A stretch of DNA of 60,672 nucleotides from Candidatus Jacksonbacteria bacterium RIFCSPLOWO2_02_FULL_44_20 (GTDB taxonomy: Bacteria > Patescibacteriota > Patescibacteriia > UBA9629). The translations under genes were made by a program, and so were the position numbers. Every line of letters begins with the position of its first letter. Position 1 is the stretch's first letter. The stretch is taken from contig MHJU01000023.1 in assembly GCA_001818155.1 (NCBI GenBank), positions 1-60,672 on the forward strand, in the 5' to 3' direction. Under the pieces are notes generated by a model, which saw only the letters and a program-made list of their open reading frames with translations, did not search any database and was not told the DNA's origin. Shown here one piece after another: positions 25,121-34,102 of this stretch.

Positions 25121-26179
25121 ATGATAGCAAAAAATATGAATAACCAGCCCTTTGTATCCATTATAATTCCGTGCCGCAATGAGGGAAAATTCATCGTGGC
25201 ATGCATTGAATCCATTCTAGAGAACGACTACCCAAAAGACAGAATGGAAATTTTTGTGATAGACGGCATGAGCACTGACCATACACGAGAGACAGTCAGA
25301 CGGTTTGTGAAACGATATCCATTTATTTTTTTACTTGACAACCAACATAAACATACCGCCGCCGCGCTGAATATGGGGATTAAAAAATCAACCGGCTCTG
25401 TTATTATGCGTCTGGACGCTCACACAACCTACACGGCTGAATATATATCAAAATGCGTTTATTACCTGCAAAAATATAACGCCGATAACGTTGGCGGCGT
25501 TATTAAAACCATTCCTGGCTCATCAACTGTAATCGGAAAATCTATTGCAATCGCTCTCGCGCATTCGTTTGGTATCGGCAATTCTAAGTTTAGAACAGGG
25601 ATCAAAAACTACCGTGAAGCAGACACGGTGCCTTTTGGTTGTTTTAAGCGTGAAGTATTTAATAACATTGGGTTGTTTAATAAAAACTTACATCGTAGCC
25701 AAGATATGGAGTTTAATTTGCGGCTTAAAAAATCCGGCGGAAAAATTTTGCTTTTTGGAGACATTTCGGCTAATTATTATGCCGATAAAACTTTGCTTTC
25801 TTTTATTAAACACAATTTCCAGAATGGAATTTGGGCAACTTATCCATTAAAATTTACAAAACAAACGCTGTCCGCCAGGCATTATATCCCCTGCTTGTTT
25901 GTATCTGCAATTTTGCTGACTTTGATATTAAGTATGTTTTCCGCTGTGTTTAAAATAATCCTGTTGATTATTTTGGCTCTGTATTTTACACTGCTTATAC
26001 CCACAGCGGTGCAAATCTCTGTAAAGCAAAAAAAACCTGTATTTATCCTCACAATGCCGATAATTTTTAGCAGTTTACACATAAGCTACGGCCTAGGATC
26101 AATACTTGGTTTAATTAAAATTTTACTTGACACATGGAACCAAGAAAACAACAAGAACTCCAGCACTATGATCAGCTAG
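25121..26179 (+). CDS. Glycosyltransferase, GT2 family, membrane-anchored (ExoA-like)
   Basis: A 352-residue GT2 enzyme. VSIIIPCRNEGKFIVACIES, IDGMSTDHT, the metal site RLDAHT and RSQDMEFNLRL (the QD.EF catalytic-base region) are clear. After residue 260 two to three hydrophobic helices anchor it in the membrane, as in succinoglycan ExoA-type transferases. Another in-frame ATG at 25136 could be the start. It begins the second AT-richer stretch of the locus and overlaps the next methyltransferase by 46 bases, longer than the other overlaps here. Confidence 0.87.
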   Translation: MIAKNMNNQPFVSIIIPCRNEGKFIVACIESILENDYPKDRMEIFVIDGMSTDHTRETVRRFVKRYPFIFLLDNQHKHTAAALNMGIKKSTGSVIMRLDAHTTYTAEYISKCVYYLQKYNADNVGGVIKTIPGSSTVIGKSIAIALAHSFGIGNSKFRTGIKNYREADTVPFGCFKREVFNNIGLFNKNLHRSQDMEFNLRLKKSGGKILLFGDISANYYADKTLLSFIKHNFQNGIWATYPLKFTKQTLSARHYIPCLFVSAILLTLILSMFSAVFKIILLIILALYFTLLIPTAVQISVKQKKPVFILTMPIIFSSLHISYGLGSILGLIKILLDTWNQENNKNSSTMIS

Positions 26180-26919
26180 CTAAAAAGTGGATTAAAAACA
26201 GAGCTAATGACAAATGGTTTACAGACGCGCACGGATTGCAACATAACGTATACTCTAGTTATCATTTTTTAAGCGACTTGCTGGCCAAGTATTGTCCTCA
26301 AAAACGGGTGCTGGATTTTGGTTGCGGCACCGGTATTCATTCAATTGAGCCGGTGCGTCTTGGGGCTAGCGGAGTGGTTGGCATAGACATTTCAAGGAAA
26401 TCTCTTGCCATTGCGCGAGAACGCGCCAAACGAGATGGTGTTGCGGCTAAAGTAAATTTTCTAGAAATGGACTGCGAAAGTTTAAAATTTCCAGACGACA
26501 GTTTTGATATTGTGTTAGACGGCAGTGTTTTTTCTTCGTTAAATTTAAATGCCGCCTTAATGGAAATAGCGAGGGTGCTTAAACCGGACGGAAAATTAAT
26601 TGGTATAGAAACGTTGGGGCACAACCCAGTCATTAACTTAAAACGACGGCTGAATATAGCCACAGGAAGCCGTACGATATGGGCCGCCAACCATATTTTT
26701 AAAATGTCTGATTTTAAGCTTGCGGAGAAGTATTTTCAAACTATACAAGCTAAGTTTTTTCACTTGACCGTGCTGTCAGCCGTGCCTTTTAACAACATGC
26801 CCGGACTGAAACACGCGATTAAACTGCTTGATAAACTTGACGAACAAATACTCAAACTGTCTTTGTTAAAAAGATACGCCTTCAAAACTGTGTTTATATT
26901 TTCAAAACCCAAAAAATAA
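26134..26919 (+). CDS. Class I SAM methyltransferase (Methyltransf_11 type)
   Basis: A 261-residue methyltransferase with LDFGCGTG at 60-67, the acidic end of strand 2 in VVGIDISRKSL, motif II-like MDCESLKFPDDSFDIV and ARVLKPDGKLIGIE. No zinc finger is present, unlike the other methyltransferase at 24083. Its substrate is unknown; a sugar or lipid-linked intermediate is likely from position. The start at 26134 overlaps the GT2 gene by 46 bases. No downstream ATG gives a complete SAM domain with much less overlap, so I keep it. Confidence 0.82.
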   Translation: MEPRKQQELQHYDQLAKKWIKNRANDKWFTDAHGLQHNVYSSYHFLSDLLAKYCPQKRVLDFGCGTGIHSIEPVRLGASGVVGIDISRKSLAIARERAKRDGVAAKVNFLEMDCESLKFPDDSFDIVLDGSVFSSLNLNAALMEIARVLKPDGKLIGIETLGHNPVINLKRRLNIATGSRTIWAANHIFKMSDFKLAEKYFQTIQAKFFHLTVLSAVPFNNMPGLKHAIKLLDKLDEQILKLSLLKRYAFKTVFIFSKPKK

Positions 26920-26920
26920 A

Positions 26921-28048
26921 ATGTACCTCTTCGAAAAACAAATTAAATCAGATTCAGCTTTCTTTTTTTACCGCGGACGTGTGGCGCTTTACGCTATCCT
27001 TAAGTCTATGGATATTGGCCAAGGGGACGAGATTATTATTCAGGCTTTTACATGTATTGCCGTACCCGAACCGATAATCAAAATAGGAGCTGTGCCCATA
27101 TATGTTGATATTAACAGTCAGACATATTCAGCCAACGCCTCTCTCATTGAACAAAAAATCAATCAGCTCACCAAAGCAATAATTGTTCAACATACTTACG
27201 GCATTCCCGCGGATGTTGACAACATTTTAGCCATCGCTAAGAAATACAGATTGTTTGTAATTGAGGATTGCTGTCATTCCATTGGTTCTGTATATAAAAA
27301 ACAAATGATCGGCGCATTTTCGGATGCCAGCATTTATTCGTTTGAGTGGGGGAAGCCACTTATAATTGGTCTTGGAGGATGCGCTATAGTACATAATAAA
27401 AATATATTGAATAAAATGAGAATCATATATAATACGTTTACTTATCCGCCTGTTACGGATATTTGGAGAATACACATGCAGTACATACTTTATAAAATTA
27501 TTTTCAGACCCTGTGCGTTTTGGACCATACGCCGGTTATATAGAACATTTTCCAAGTTAGGGCTTGTTATCGGGACATTTAAATTTAACCAGTCCTCTAT
27601 CACGTCTAGCGCTGATTATAATAAAAAAATGTCTTTGTTTCATAAACATCTGCTTATGAAAAAAATAAAAGAATTGGATCAAGATTTTAGACGCAGAAAG
27701 ATATTTGCTTCTTTCTATGCAAAATATCTAAATAAAGCAGGCATAAAATCTCTTTACGCGCCGGCCCACTGCCAAACGGTTCTTTTGCGCTATCCTTTGA
27801 TGTGCAAAAATAAAGAAAATATACTCTCTCTTGCCAAAAAAAAGCGTATAGAACTGACTACATGGTACGATTCTGCCATACACCCATTAAACGAAAAAGA
27901 TTTTCATTTTGTTAAATACATACAGGGCTCATGTCCGAACGCGGAGAAGACAGCGCGCTCGGTGGTGTCTTTGCCCATGCACGACCGGGTTACCCTTAAA
28001 CAGATTAAAAAAACTGTTGCATTCTTAAAAAATGCAAATATCATATAA
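26921..28048 (+). CDS. DegT/DnrJ/EryC1 family aminotransferase, divergent
   Basis: A 375-residue PLP enzyme with D116 in VIEDCCHSIG and K145 in SFEWGKPLIIGLGG as cofactor residues; the first domain contains GDEIIIQAFTCIAVPEPI. The Ser-Gly-Thr loop of the family is replaced by YRGRVALYAI. This group is more distant from WbpE than the other three DegT proteins of the window. G+C is low (23/60 in 27001-27060 and 22/60 in 27481-27540), unlike most of the locus. The next gene is a formyltransferase, repeating the pairing seen at 8501-10500, so an amino sugar destined for formylation is the likely product. Confidence 0.83.
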   Translation: MYLFEKQIKSDSAFFFYRGRVALYAILKSMDIGQGDEIIIQAFTCIAVPEPIIKIGAVPIYVDINSQTYSANASLIEQKINQLTKAIIVQHTYGIPADVDNILAIAKKYRLFVIEDCCHSIGSVYKKQMIGAFSDASIYSFEWGKPLIIGLGGCAIVHNKNILNKMRIIYNTFTYPPVTDIWRIHMQYILYKIIFRPCAFWTIRRLYRTFSKLGLVIGTFKFNQSSITSSADYNKKMSLFHKHLLMKKIKELDQDFRRRKIFASFYAKYLNKAGIKSLYAPAHCQTVLLRYPLMCKNKENILSLAKKKRIELTTWYDSAIHPLNEKDFHFVKYIQGSCPNAEKTARSVVSLPMHDRVTLKQIKKTVAFLKNANII

Positions 28049-28051
28049 TTT

Positions 28052-28828
28052 GTGAAAACTTTAATAGCCTTATCGTCTGATCCAATTTTCAAACCAAAAC
28101 TGTTGCTGGCAATATTGAAAAAAAAGCGCGCCTCCATTTGCGCAGTTGTAGTGGTTGGAGAAAAAAAGTACAGTAAAAAATGGCGACACATAATTAAAAA
28201 CGCGCAATTTTGGGGAATAAAAGCATCTCTGTACATCAGCTCGGCAAAGATTTGCCATAAAATGATCAAGCACCTTCCATTTCCCATATCAGTTAAAGCG
28301 CGATCAGATATACGGCAAATATGCAAACTGTATCAAATCCCATGTTACTTCACACAAGATATAAACGATGCCTCCTGCATTAAAACAATCAAAAAAATTG
28401 AGCCGGATGTCATTTTATCATTTCAGCATCAAATATTTAAAAAGGATCTGCTCCGTATAGCCAAAAAAACGACTCTTAATTGCCACCCTGCGCTTTTGCC
28501 TAAATACCGAGGCGTTAAACCAATCTTTTGGGCAATGTTAAACAAAGATAAAAAAATCGGAGTAACTGTGCATACTATGGAACAGACAGTTGATACAGGC
28601 TGGATCGTTTCTCAAGACGTCTTTGACAATAGTCCAAAATCTACTCTTTGGAAAAATTATCACAAGGCTTATCAATTAAGCGCTTCAGTTATCTTAGACG
28701 CTCTTGAAAAAACAGAACGCAATCTGTATCATAACCTTTTAAAAATTGATCAATCCTCTGCTTATTATAAATTTCCAACCAGTCAGCACAAAAAAAAATT
28801 TATCCAACATGGGAGTAAAATGATATGA
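28052..28828 (+). CDS. Sugar N-formyltransferase-like protein (GTG start)
   Basis: A 258-residue formyltransferase domain protein with an intact catalytic set: N143 and H145 in NCHPALLPKYRG and D181 in TVDTGWIV. It lacks the long C-terminal domain of methionyl-tRNA formyltransferase, which fits a sugar-modifying enzyme. It uses 10-formyl-tetrahydrofolate to formylate an amine. The preceding gene is a DegT aminotransferase 3 bases upstream, so an N-formylated amino sugar is the expected product. The start is GTG at 28052; no ATG start nearby keeps the N-terminal strand. It overlaps the phosphoglycosyl transferase by ATGA. Confidence 0.82.
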   Translation: MKTLIALSSDPIFKPKLLLAILKKKRASICAVVVVGEKKYSKKWRHIIKNAQFWGIKASLYISSAKICHKMIKHLPFPISVKARSDIRQICKLYQIPCYFTQDINDASCIKTIKKIEPDVILSFQHQIFKKDLLRIAKKTTLNCHPALLPKYRGVKPIFWAMLNKDKKIGVTVHTMEQTVDTGWIVSQDVFDNSPKSTLWKNYHKAYQLSASVILDALEKTERNLYHNLLKIDQSSAYYKFPTSQHKKKFIQHGSKMI

Positions 28829-29418
28829 TAAAAAATATCTTTGATAAAATACTGGCATTGCTGGGGCTTATTTTTTGTTTACCAGTTTTTCTAACTATTG
28901 CCTTTTGGATTAAAATAAACGACAAGGGGCCGATTTTGTACAAAAGCGCCCGCGCCGGTCTGAACGACAAATCATTCAAAATGCTAAAATTCCGCACCAT
29001 GGTTCGGAACGCAGAAAAAATAGGAGGACCGTCAACATCTGACGATGATCCGCGCATAACTCGCGTCGGACATTTTTTACGGAAATATAAACTGGACGAA
29101 CTTCCGCAACTGATAAACGTTCTTAAAGGTGAAATGAGTTTTGTTGGCCCGCGTCCGGAGGTGCTTTCTGAAATTAACGCGACGCCTGAAAAATATACGA
29201 AAATTTTATCCGTCAGACCCGGCATTACGGACTATGCATCGCTACGATTTCCAAACGAAGGAGAAATTTTAAGGGGCGCTGATGATCCGCATCAAGCATA
29301 CAAAGAAAAAATCCAGCCGGAAAAAATGCGGTTGCAGGAAAAATATGTGGATGAACGATCTTTCTCTACAGACTGCCGTATTCTAACGCAAACCATTCTC
29401 ACGATTCTGAAAAAATGA
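28825..29418 (+). CDS. Initiating phosphoglycosyl transferase (PglC/WcaJ-type, short monotopic form)
   Basis: A 197-residue bacterial sugar transferase (PF02397) of the minimal PglC kind. A single N-terminal membrane helix (about 8-28) contains Pro20, which in PglC makes a re-entrant helix. KFRTM (55-59), the catalytic D91-E92 pair in KLDELPQ and FVGPRPE (106-112) follow. It moves a sugar-1-phosphate from a UDP-sugar to undecaprenyl phosphate, the committed first step of the repeat unit. UDP-bacillosamine-like or other N-acetyl sugars are usual donors. GGGAG-like purines 9 bases before the ATG are the only plausible Shine-Dalgarno sequence I saw in the operon. Confidence 0.92.
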   Translation: MIKNIFDKILALLGLIFCLPVFLTIAFWIKINDKGPILYKSARAGLNDKSFKMLKFRTMVRNAEKIGGPSTSDDDPRITRVGHFLRKYKLDELPQLINVLKGEMSFVGPRPEVLSEINATPEKYTKILSVRPGITDYASLRFPNEGEILRGADDPHQAYKEKIQPEKMRLQEKYVDERSFSTDCRILTQTILTILKK

Positions 29419-30329
29419 AAAAACTACATCTACTCTTCACAATCAAAACATTAAGCCGCGCAGAGCATAGAGGAAAAGAAAATGGCGATGCTTTTTTTGT
29501 AAAAAAGGTGAAAGGAACGCTTATCGCTGGTGTGTTTGATGGCGCAACCGAGCTGAAAATCACAGACGCAACTCGTCGCTTGCCGCACTCGTCTGCAACG
29601 TTTGCCGCTTTACATTGTAGTCAATCCGCCGCGTGCATGCTACAAAAACCTGCAAGCACTCCTTCTAATGCTATTCTTTGCGCAAATCGCGAACTCAAAA
29701 AACAAGCAATCCGTTACGGATTAAATCCTGACGATAGCCTTACCGTCCCAAAAACTACGGCAACGGTCATAAAAATTGATACAGCACAACGTTTTCTCAC
29801 GTGGGCGCATATCGGAGACAGCATCTTGCTCATTGCATCTAAATCAATTATTTCCAAACTTACGACAAAACAAAATAAAATAACTGAAAATGAATTTCTC
29901 GCACAACTAAAATTCCTTGCCGAAAAAACTGGAAAGCCGCCGATCGCGCTCATTCACGATCCAACAGCGCAAAAATACATAATCGCCACCCAAAACCAAG
30001 CAAATAATTCAAAAAACCCCAAAAGTTACGGTGTCCTCACTGGCCAGAGCGACGAGCGCATACGCCCATTTATTGAAAGAGGTGGCTTTACAATCACGGA
30101 AAAAACTGACGTTATCCTAGCAAGCGACGGCGCAATTCCGCACCACATGAACGATCTTGAAACGAATGATCAACAAAAAGCATATATGACACTCATTCGC
30201 GAGAAACGACTCGCAAATCTTTACCGATTCATTCGCAAACAAGAAAACTCTGATCCGCTCCACATCCTCTATCCGCGCTATAAAACGCATGATGATTTTA
30301 CTATAATATGGATTCATTGCGGGCGCTAA
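29415..30329 (+). CDS. PP2C-family (PPM) protein phosphatase-like protein
   Basis: A 304-residue cytoplasmic protein with the metal-binding aspartates of PPM phosphatases in order. They are D25 in NGDAFF, D42 in GVFDGAT, HIGDS near 132-136, D238 in ILASDGA and D293-D294 in HDDFTII. It should remove phosphate from Ser/Thr residues of a protein. No kinase gene is nearby in the window. It overlaps the phosphoglycosyl transferase by ATGA, which suggests co-translation and a regulatory role over glycan synthesis. The target is unknown. Length is slightly above the catalytic core. Confidence 0.8.
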   Translation: MKKLHLLFTIKTLSRAEHRGKENGDAFFVKKVKGTLIAGVFDGATELKITDATRRLPHSSATFAALHCSQSAACMLQKPASTPSNAILCANRELKKQAIRYGLNPDDSLTVPKTTATVIKIDTAQRFLTWAHIGDSILLIASKSIISKLTTKQNKITENEFLAQLKFLAEKTGKPPIALIHDPTAQKYIIATQNQANNSKNPKSYGVLTGQSDERIRPFIERGGFTITEKTDVILASDGAIPHHMNDLETNDQQKAYMTLIREKRLANLYRFIRKQENSDPLHILYPRYKTHDDFTIIWIHCGR

Positions 30330-30347
30330 ACGCGTCTAAATAGAGCC

Positions 30348-31265
30348 ATGCAACTTATGAATTCTGAAACCATGAATTTTGATAAAGAAACAGAACAACT
30401 CCGCAGTGAATTTCAAAAACTAATGCGCGGAACCATCGCTCCCAAAAACGGCGAAACAATTTTTGATGCGGTTCATCGTTTCCATCCGGACGGCTTGATA
30501 GTTCTTGACGGAGATATAACAAAGCGAAATCTATACCAAAGACTACCCGCAACAAATCCGGTTGCGCTTGCAACCATTGCCGGGAAAAAAGGTGAGGCAT
30601 TTCAAAACGCTCGCTATACCCCTACATCCTTAACTGAAAGTGATATTCACGGATCTGTTACCGGCGCGAAAACACGCTTTATTGCCGGGTCGGAGCTATA
30701 TGCCCAACTAAAACAAAATGTGGCAGATTATGAGCTTACAGTTATTACCAATACAGGAAGTATTAAAGGTTCTCCCATCCACGCTGAAGTAGACGCAAAG
30801 TATCTAGAAGGGCTTGGTGTGAGAGAGACAGATATTGCAATGGAAACATCCTCAACGAACACGGTTGAGAATATCGCGGAAACAATACTTCTTGCGCATG
30901 ATCGGAACCTTCACAAACTCATTATTCTCACGAACGGGTACCACCTCCCAAGAACAATCACATTTTACCGCTCGCTACAAGACGACGATCTATACGAAAA
31001 ACGCTTGGACCATTTTTTTACACAAAAACTTAACGAAACGCTCGCAAAACGCGGAATGAATATTGATGGATTTTTTACGATCGTGCGAGATATGGAAATT
31101 GAATTTCTATCCGCAGAAAGCATCTTGCCGTATCGCAACAAACGATACTTGAACCTCATTGCACAATGGAAAAACAGCGAAGAATATCAAAAACGTCTTA
31201 ATTCTGAATTGCGGGGTTATACGCAACTTATAGGGGGAACATATGGGGAAAAAATAAATCTATGA
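30348..31265 (+). CDS. DUF218 (YdcF/ElyC-like) domain protein
   Basis: A 305-residue protein with the DUF218 signature. DGLIVLDG is the first strand, ETSSTNTVENIAET (166-179) is the conserved E.S..T.EN motif, and LTNGYHLPRTITFY (194-207) is the yH..R region. ElyC and SanA relatives in proteobacteria are membrane proteins linked to envelope integrity and to handling of lipid-carrier intermediates; this one lacks a membrane helix. Together with the phosphatase upstream (18 bases away) it separates the sugar-transfer genes from the transketolase pair. Function beyond the domain is not known. It overlaps the next gene by ATGA. Confidence 0.75.
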   Translation: MQLMNSETMNFDKETEQLRSEFQKLMRGTIAPKNGETIFDAVHRFHPDGLIVLDGDITKRNLYQRLPATNPVALATIAGKKGEAFQNARYTPTSLTESDIHGSVTGAKTRFIAGSELYAQLKQNVADYELTVITNTGSIKGSPIHAEVDAKYLEGLGVRETDIAMETSSTNTVENIAETILLAHDRNLHKLIILTNGYHLPRTITFYRSLQDDDLYEKRLDHFFTQKLNETLAKRGMNIDGFFTIVRDMEIEFLSAESILPYRNKRYLNLIAQWKNSEEYQKRLNSELRGYTQLIGGTYGEKINL

Positions 31266-32074
31266 CCAGTGTCACCTACAAAAAATACGCGACAAGCATC
31301 CGCATTGAGACGCTCAAAATGATCGCGCGAGCAAAATCAAGCCATATCGGATCAAATTTCTCGGCGATTGATATTCTAACCGTACTTTACAATGGGATAT
31401 TGCGCGTCAACCCCAAAAATCAGCACGCGCCGAATCGCGATCGCTTCATTTTGAGTAAGGGCCACGCATGCGCGTCGCTCTACGCTATCCTTGCGGACAA
31501 AGGATTTTTTTCAAAAAAATTGCTTGAAACTTTTTACCTTCCTGGAGGCATTCTTGCGGGACACGTTGTGCACTCCGCGCCGGGAGTTGAAATTTCAACC
31601 GGCTCCCTTGGTCACGGGCTTCCTGTTGCAGCCGGCATGGCGCTTGCGGCAAAAAGAGATCGCAAAAAATGGCGTGTGTTTTGCCTTCTTTCTGACGGAG
31701 AGCTTGATGAAGGGTCAAACTGGGAATCGATTCTCTTTGCTCCGCACCACTCCCTTGATAATCTCACTATTATCATTGACTATAATAAAATTCAGAGTCT
31801 CGGCGACACGAATAAAACTATAAATCTTGAACCTCTTGCGGCAAAATTGAAAAGTTTCAACTGGGCGGTTAGAGAAATTGACGGCCACAACTTTCAGGCG
31901 ATTGAGCGCGCGCTAACATCTCTGCCAAAACAAAAAAATAAGCCGACTTGCATTATCGCGCACACTATAAAAGGCAAAGGCGTGAGTTTTATGGAGAACT
32001 CGCTTATCTGGCACTACAAAAGCTCGAACGAAGAGGAGTTTGAGCGGGCGCTAAAAGAACTTCAAGAAAAATAA
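31262..32074 (+). CDS. tktN: Transketolase, N-terminal (ThDP/Mg-binding) subunit
   Basis: A 270-residue split transketolase subunit. SKGH at 65-68, TGSLGHGL at 113-120 and the ThDP/Mg motif around SDGELDEGSNWE (144-155) are present; the usual GDGE reads SDGE. It pairs with the C-terminal subunit 5 bases downstream to transfer two-carbon ketol units between sugars. Split transketolases are common in archaea and many Patescibacteria. Location inside a glycan locus and next to a DegT aminotransferase raises the possibility of a dedicated role in making a branched or unusual sugar, instead of the pentose phosphate pathway. Confidence 0.92.
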   Translation: MTSVTYKKYATSIRIETLKMIARAKSSHIGSNFSAIDILTVLYNGILRVNPKNQHAPNRDRFILSKGHACASLYAILADKGFFSKKLLETFYLPGGILAGHVVHSAPGVEISTGSLGHGLPVAAGMALAAKRDRKKWRVFCLLSDGELDEGSNWESILFAPHHSLDNLTIIIDYNKIQSLGDTNKTINLEPLAAKLKSFNWAVREIDGHNFQAIERALTSLPKQKNKPTCIIAHTIKGKGVSFMENSLIWHYKSSNEEEFERALKELQEK

Positions 32075-32079
32075 AAATT

Positions 32080-33009
32080 ATGCGCAACGTATTCATCAAA
32101 ACCTTAACCAAACTCGCTCCAAAACATCCGGAGATTTTCCTAATCGTCGGCGATCTTGGCTACGGCGTCATTGAGGAATTCGCGCAAAAATTTCCGCGCC
32201 AGTTTTTGAACGCCGGCATCGCTGAACAAAATATGACCGGCATGGCCGCAGGGCTTGCGCTTTCCGGAAAAACCATTTTCACCTACTCCATCGCGAATTT
32301 CCCAATCTTGCGCCCATTGGAGCAAGTGCGAAACGACATCTGTTACCATAACGCAAACGTGAAAATCGTAAGCGTGGGCGGAGGATTTTTTTACCATTCG
32401 CTCGGATCCACGCATCACGGAACCGAAGACATATCCATTATGAGAACACTACCAAACATGACGGTGCTTGCCCCGGGAGACGCATACGAAGCTGAATGCG
32501 CAACTCGCGCGCTTATAGAACACAGCGGCCCATGCTTTCTTCGCCTGACAAAAGCTCCAGAGTCCACAGTCCACACAAAAAAACCGGCATTCAAAATCGG
32601 CAAAGCGATTCAAATTGGAAACGGAAGCGACGTCGCGCTGATTACTACAGGCGGCATGCTTGAAGAGACAATAAAAACCGCGGAATTTCTTAAAAGGCAA
32701 AAGATCTCGGCTCGCGTCATATCAATGCATACTGTAAAACCATTGGATGCGGCGATCATTAAAAAAACCGCGCGCGAGGTGAAAGCGATCGCAACGATTG
32801 AGGATCATCAGATTACCGGCGGGCTTGGGAGCGCGGTTGCCGAGGTATTGGCAGAAACCTCTCCTTCTGCTATACTGTTCAAACATTTTGGCATACCTGA
32901 CATATTCATTAAGCACATCGGAAGCGTTGAATATATTAAAGAAAAACTAGGTTTAACAGCTGAAAAACTGTCAAAAAAAATCCAAACATTTCTTGCACAT
33001 GACATATAA
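32080..33009 (+). CDS. tktC: Transketolase, C-terminal subunit
   Basis: A 309-residue partner of the preceding subunit. It has a pyrimidine-binding domain with FLNAGIAEQNMTGMAAGLAL (the catalytic glutamate lies in GIAEQNM) and FTYSIANFPILRPLEQVRND. The C-terminal transketolase domain contains ISMHTVKPLD and TIEDHQITGGLGSAVAEVL. The two genes are adjacent and together equal a normal transketolase minus the linker. The gene ends inside the start region of the next aminotransferase (11-base overlap). Confidence 0.92.
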   Translation: MRNVFIKTLTKLAPKHPEIFLIVGDLGYGVIEEFAQKFPRQFLNAGIAEQNMTGMAAGLALSGKTIFTYSIANFPILRPLEQVRNDICYHNANVKIVSVGGGFFYHSLGSTHHGTEDISIMRTLPNMTVLAPGDAYEAECATRALIEHSGPCFLRLTKAPESTVHTKKPAFKIGKAIQIGNGSDVALITTGGMLEETIKTAEFLKRQKISARVISMHTVKPLDAAIIKKTAREVKAIATIEDHQITGGLGSAVAEVLAETSPSAILFKHFGIPDIFIKHIGSVEYIKEKLGLTAEKLSKKIQTFLAHDI

Positions 33010-34102
33010 AGTACCTTTTGTCAATTATAAAGACCAATACAAAGTACTAAAAATACCGATCCAAAAAGCGATTTCACGCGTTCTTTCAGAAGGGCAATTG
33101 ATTTTGCGCGAGGACGTTTTAGAATTTGAAAAGAACCTCGCAAAATTTGTCGACGTAAAATACGCGATCGGAGTTGCAAGCGGAACAGACGCGCTTATGT
33201 TGTCGCTTCGCGCGGCTGGCATCGGGCCGGGAGCCGAAGTCATCACGGTGGCGCACACATTTCTTGCTTCTATTGCGAGTATAGTTCATACTGGCGCAAC
33301 GCCGGTCTTGGTTGACATCGGAGACGATTATCTAATGGACGCGCGCCTTATTGAGAAGGCGATAACAAAACGCACCAAAGCCATAATGCCGGTGCACTTA
33401 AACGGACGCGTGTGCGAGATGGACGCAATTATAAAAATCGCAAAAAAATATCGCCTATCAATCATTGAAGACGCATGCCAGGCGCTCGGAGCATCATTCA
33501 AAGGGAAACGAGCTGGATCATTTGGCATTGCTGGATGTTTTAGCTTTTACCCCGCGAAAATCCTTGGCGCGTACGGAGACGCTGGTGCCGTAGTAACGAA
33601 TAACAAACGCATATACGAACGCATACGCCTTTATCGCGACCACGGAAGAAAAACCAAAGACAAATTTGTATGTTACGGCGTAACGAGCAGACTTGACAAC
33701 ATCCAAGCCGCTGTTCTGAACGTAAAATTCAAATATATAAATCAGTGGATTCTACGGAGAAAAATGCTCGCCCGCCTTTATGCAAAAGAACTCGGAAAAA
33801 TAAAAGAGGTTACACTGCCTCCGTTTCCTGATAAAAACCGCGACGACGTCTTTCAGAATTTTGTCATAAGAGCAAAGCGCCGCGATGAACTTAAAGCGTA
33901 TTTAACCGAGCAGAGAATTGAAACCATCGTGTCCAATCCGATTCCATTAAACAAACAGAAGGAGTTAAAATTATCACAATTTTCTCTTCCAAAAACAGAA
34001 AATTTTGCAAGCGATGTAATTTCGTTGCCGATGATACCGGAGCTGACAGATAGGCAAATACAATATGTTATGAAACAAATACGAACTTTTTATCATATAT
34101 GA
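32999..34102 (+). CDS. DegT/DnrJ/EryC1 sugar aminotransferase
   Basis: A 367-residue PLP enzyme starting at the ATG at 32999 (a TTG two codons upstream is less likely). SGTD at 61-64, D158 in IIEDACQALG and K187 in FYPAKILGAYGDAG are the cofactor residues. It resembles the WbpE-like gene at 6297 more than the other two DegT proteins. It follows the transketolase pair and precedes the Wzz-like gene, overlapping both. Its keto-sugar substrate is unknown; the product of the WbpM-like dehydratase at 34980 is one candidate. Confidence 0.88.
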   Translation: MTYKVPFVNYKDQYKVLKIPIQKAISRVLSEGQLILREDVLEFEKNLAKFVDVKYAIGVASGTDALMLSLRAAGIGPGAEVITVAHTFLASIASIVHTGATPVLVDIGDDYLMDARLIEKAITKRTKAIMPVHLNGRVCEMDAIIKIAKKYRLSIIEDACQALGASFKGKRAGSFGIAGCFSFYPAKILGAYGDAGAVVTNNKRIYERIRLYRDHGRKTKDKFVCYGVTSRLDNIQAAVLNVKFKYINQWILRRKMLARLYAKELGKIKEVTLPPFPDKNRDDVFQNFVIRAKRRDELKAYLTEQRIETIVSNPIPLNKQKELKLSQFSLPKTENFASDVISLPMIPELTDRQIQYVMKQIRTFYHI

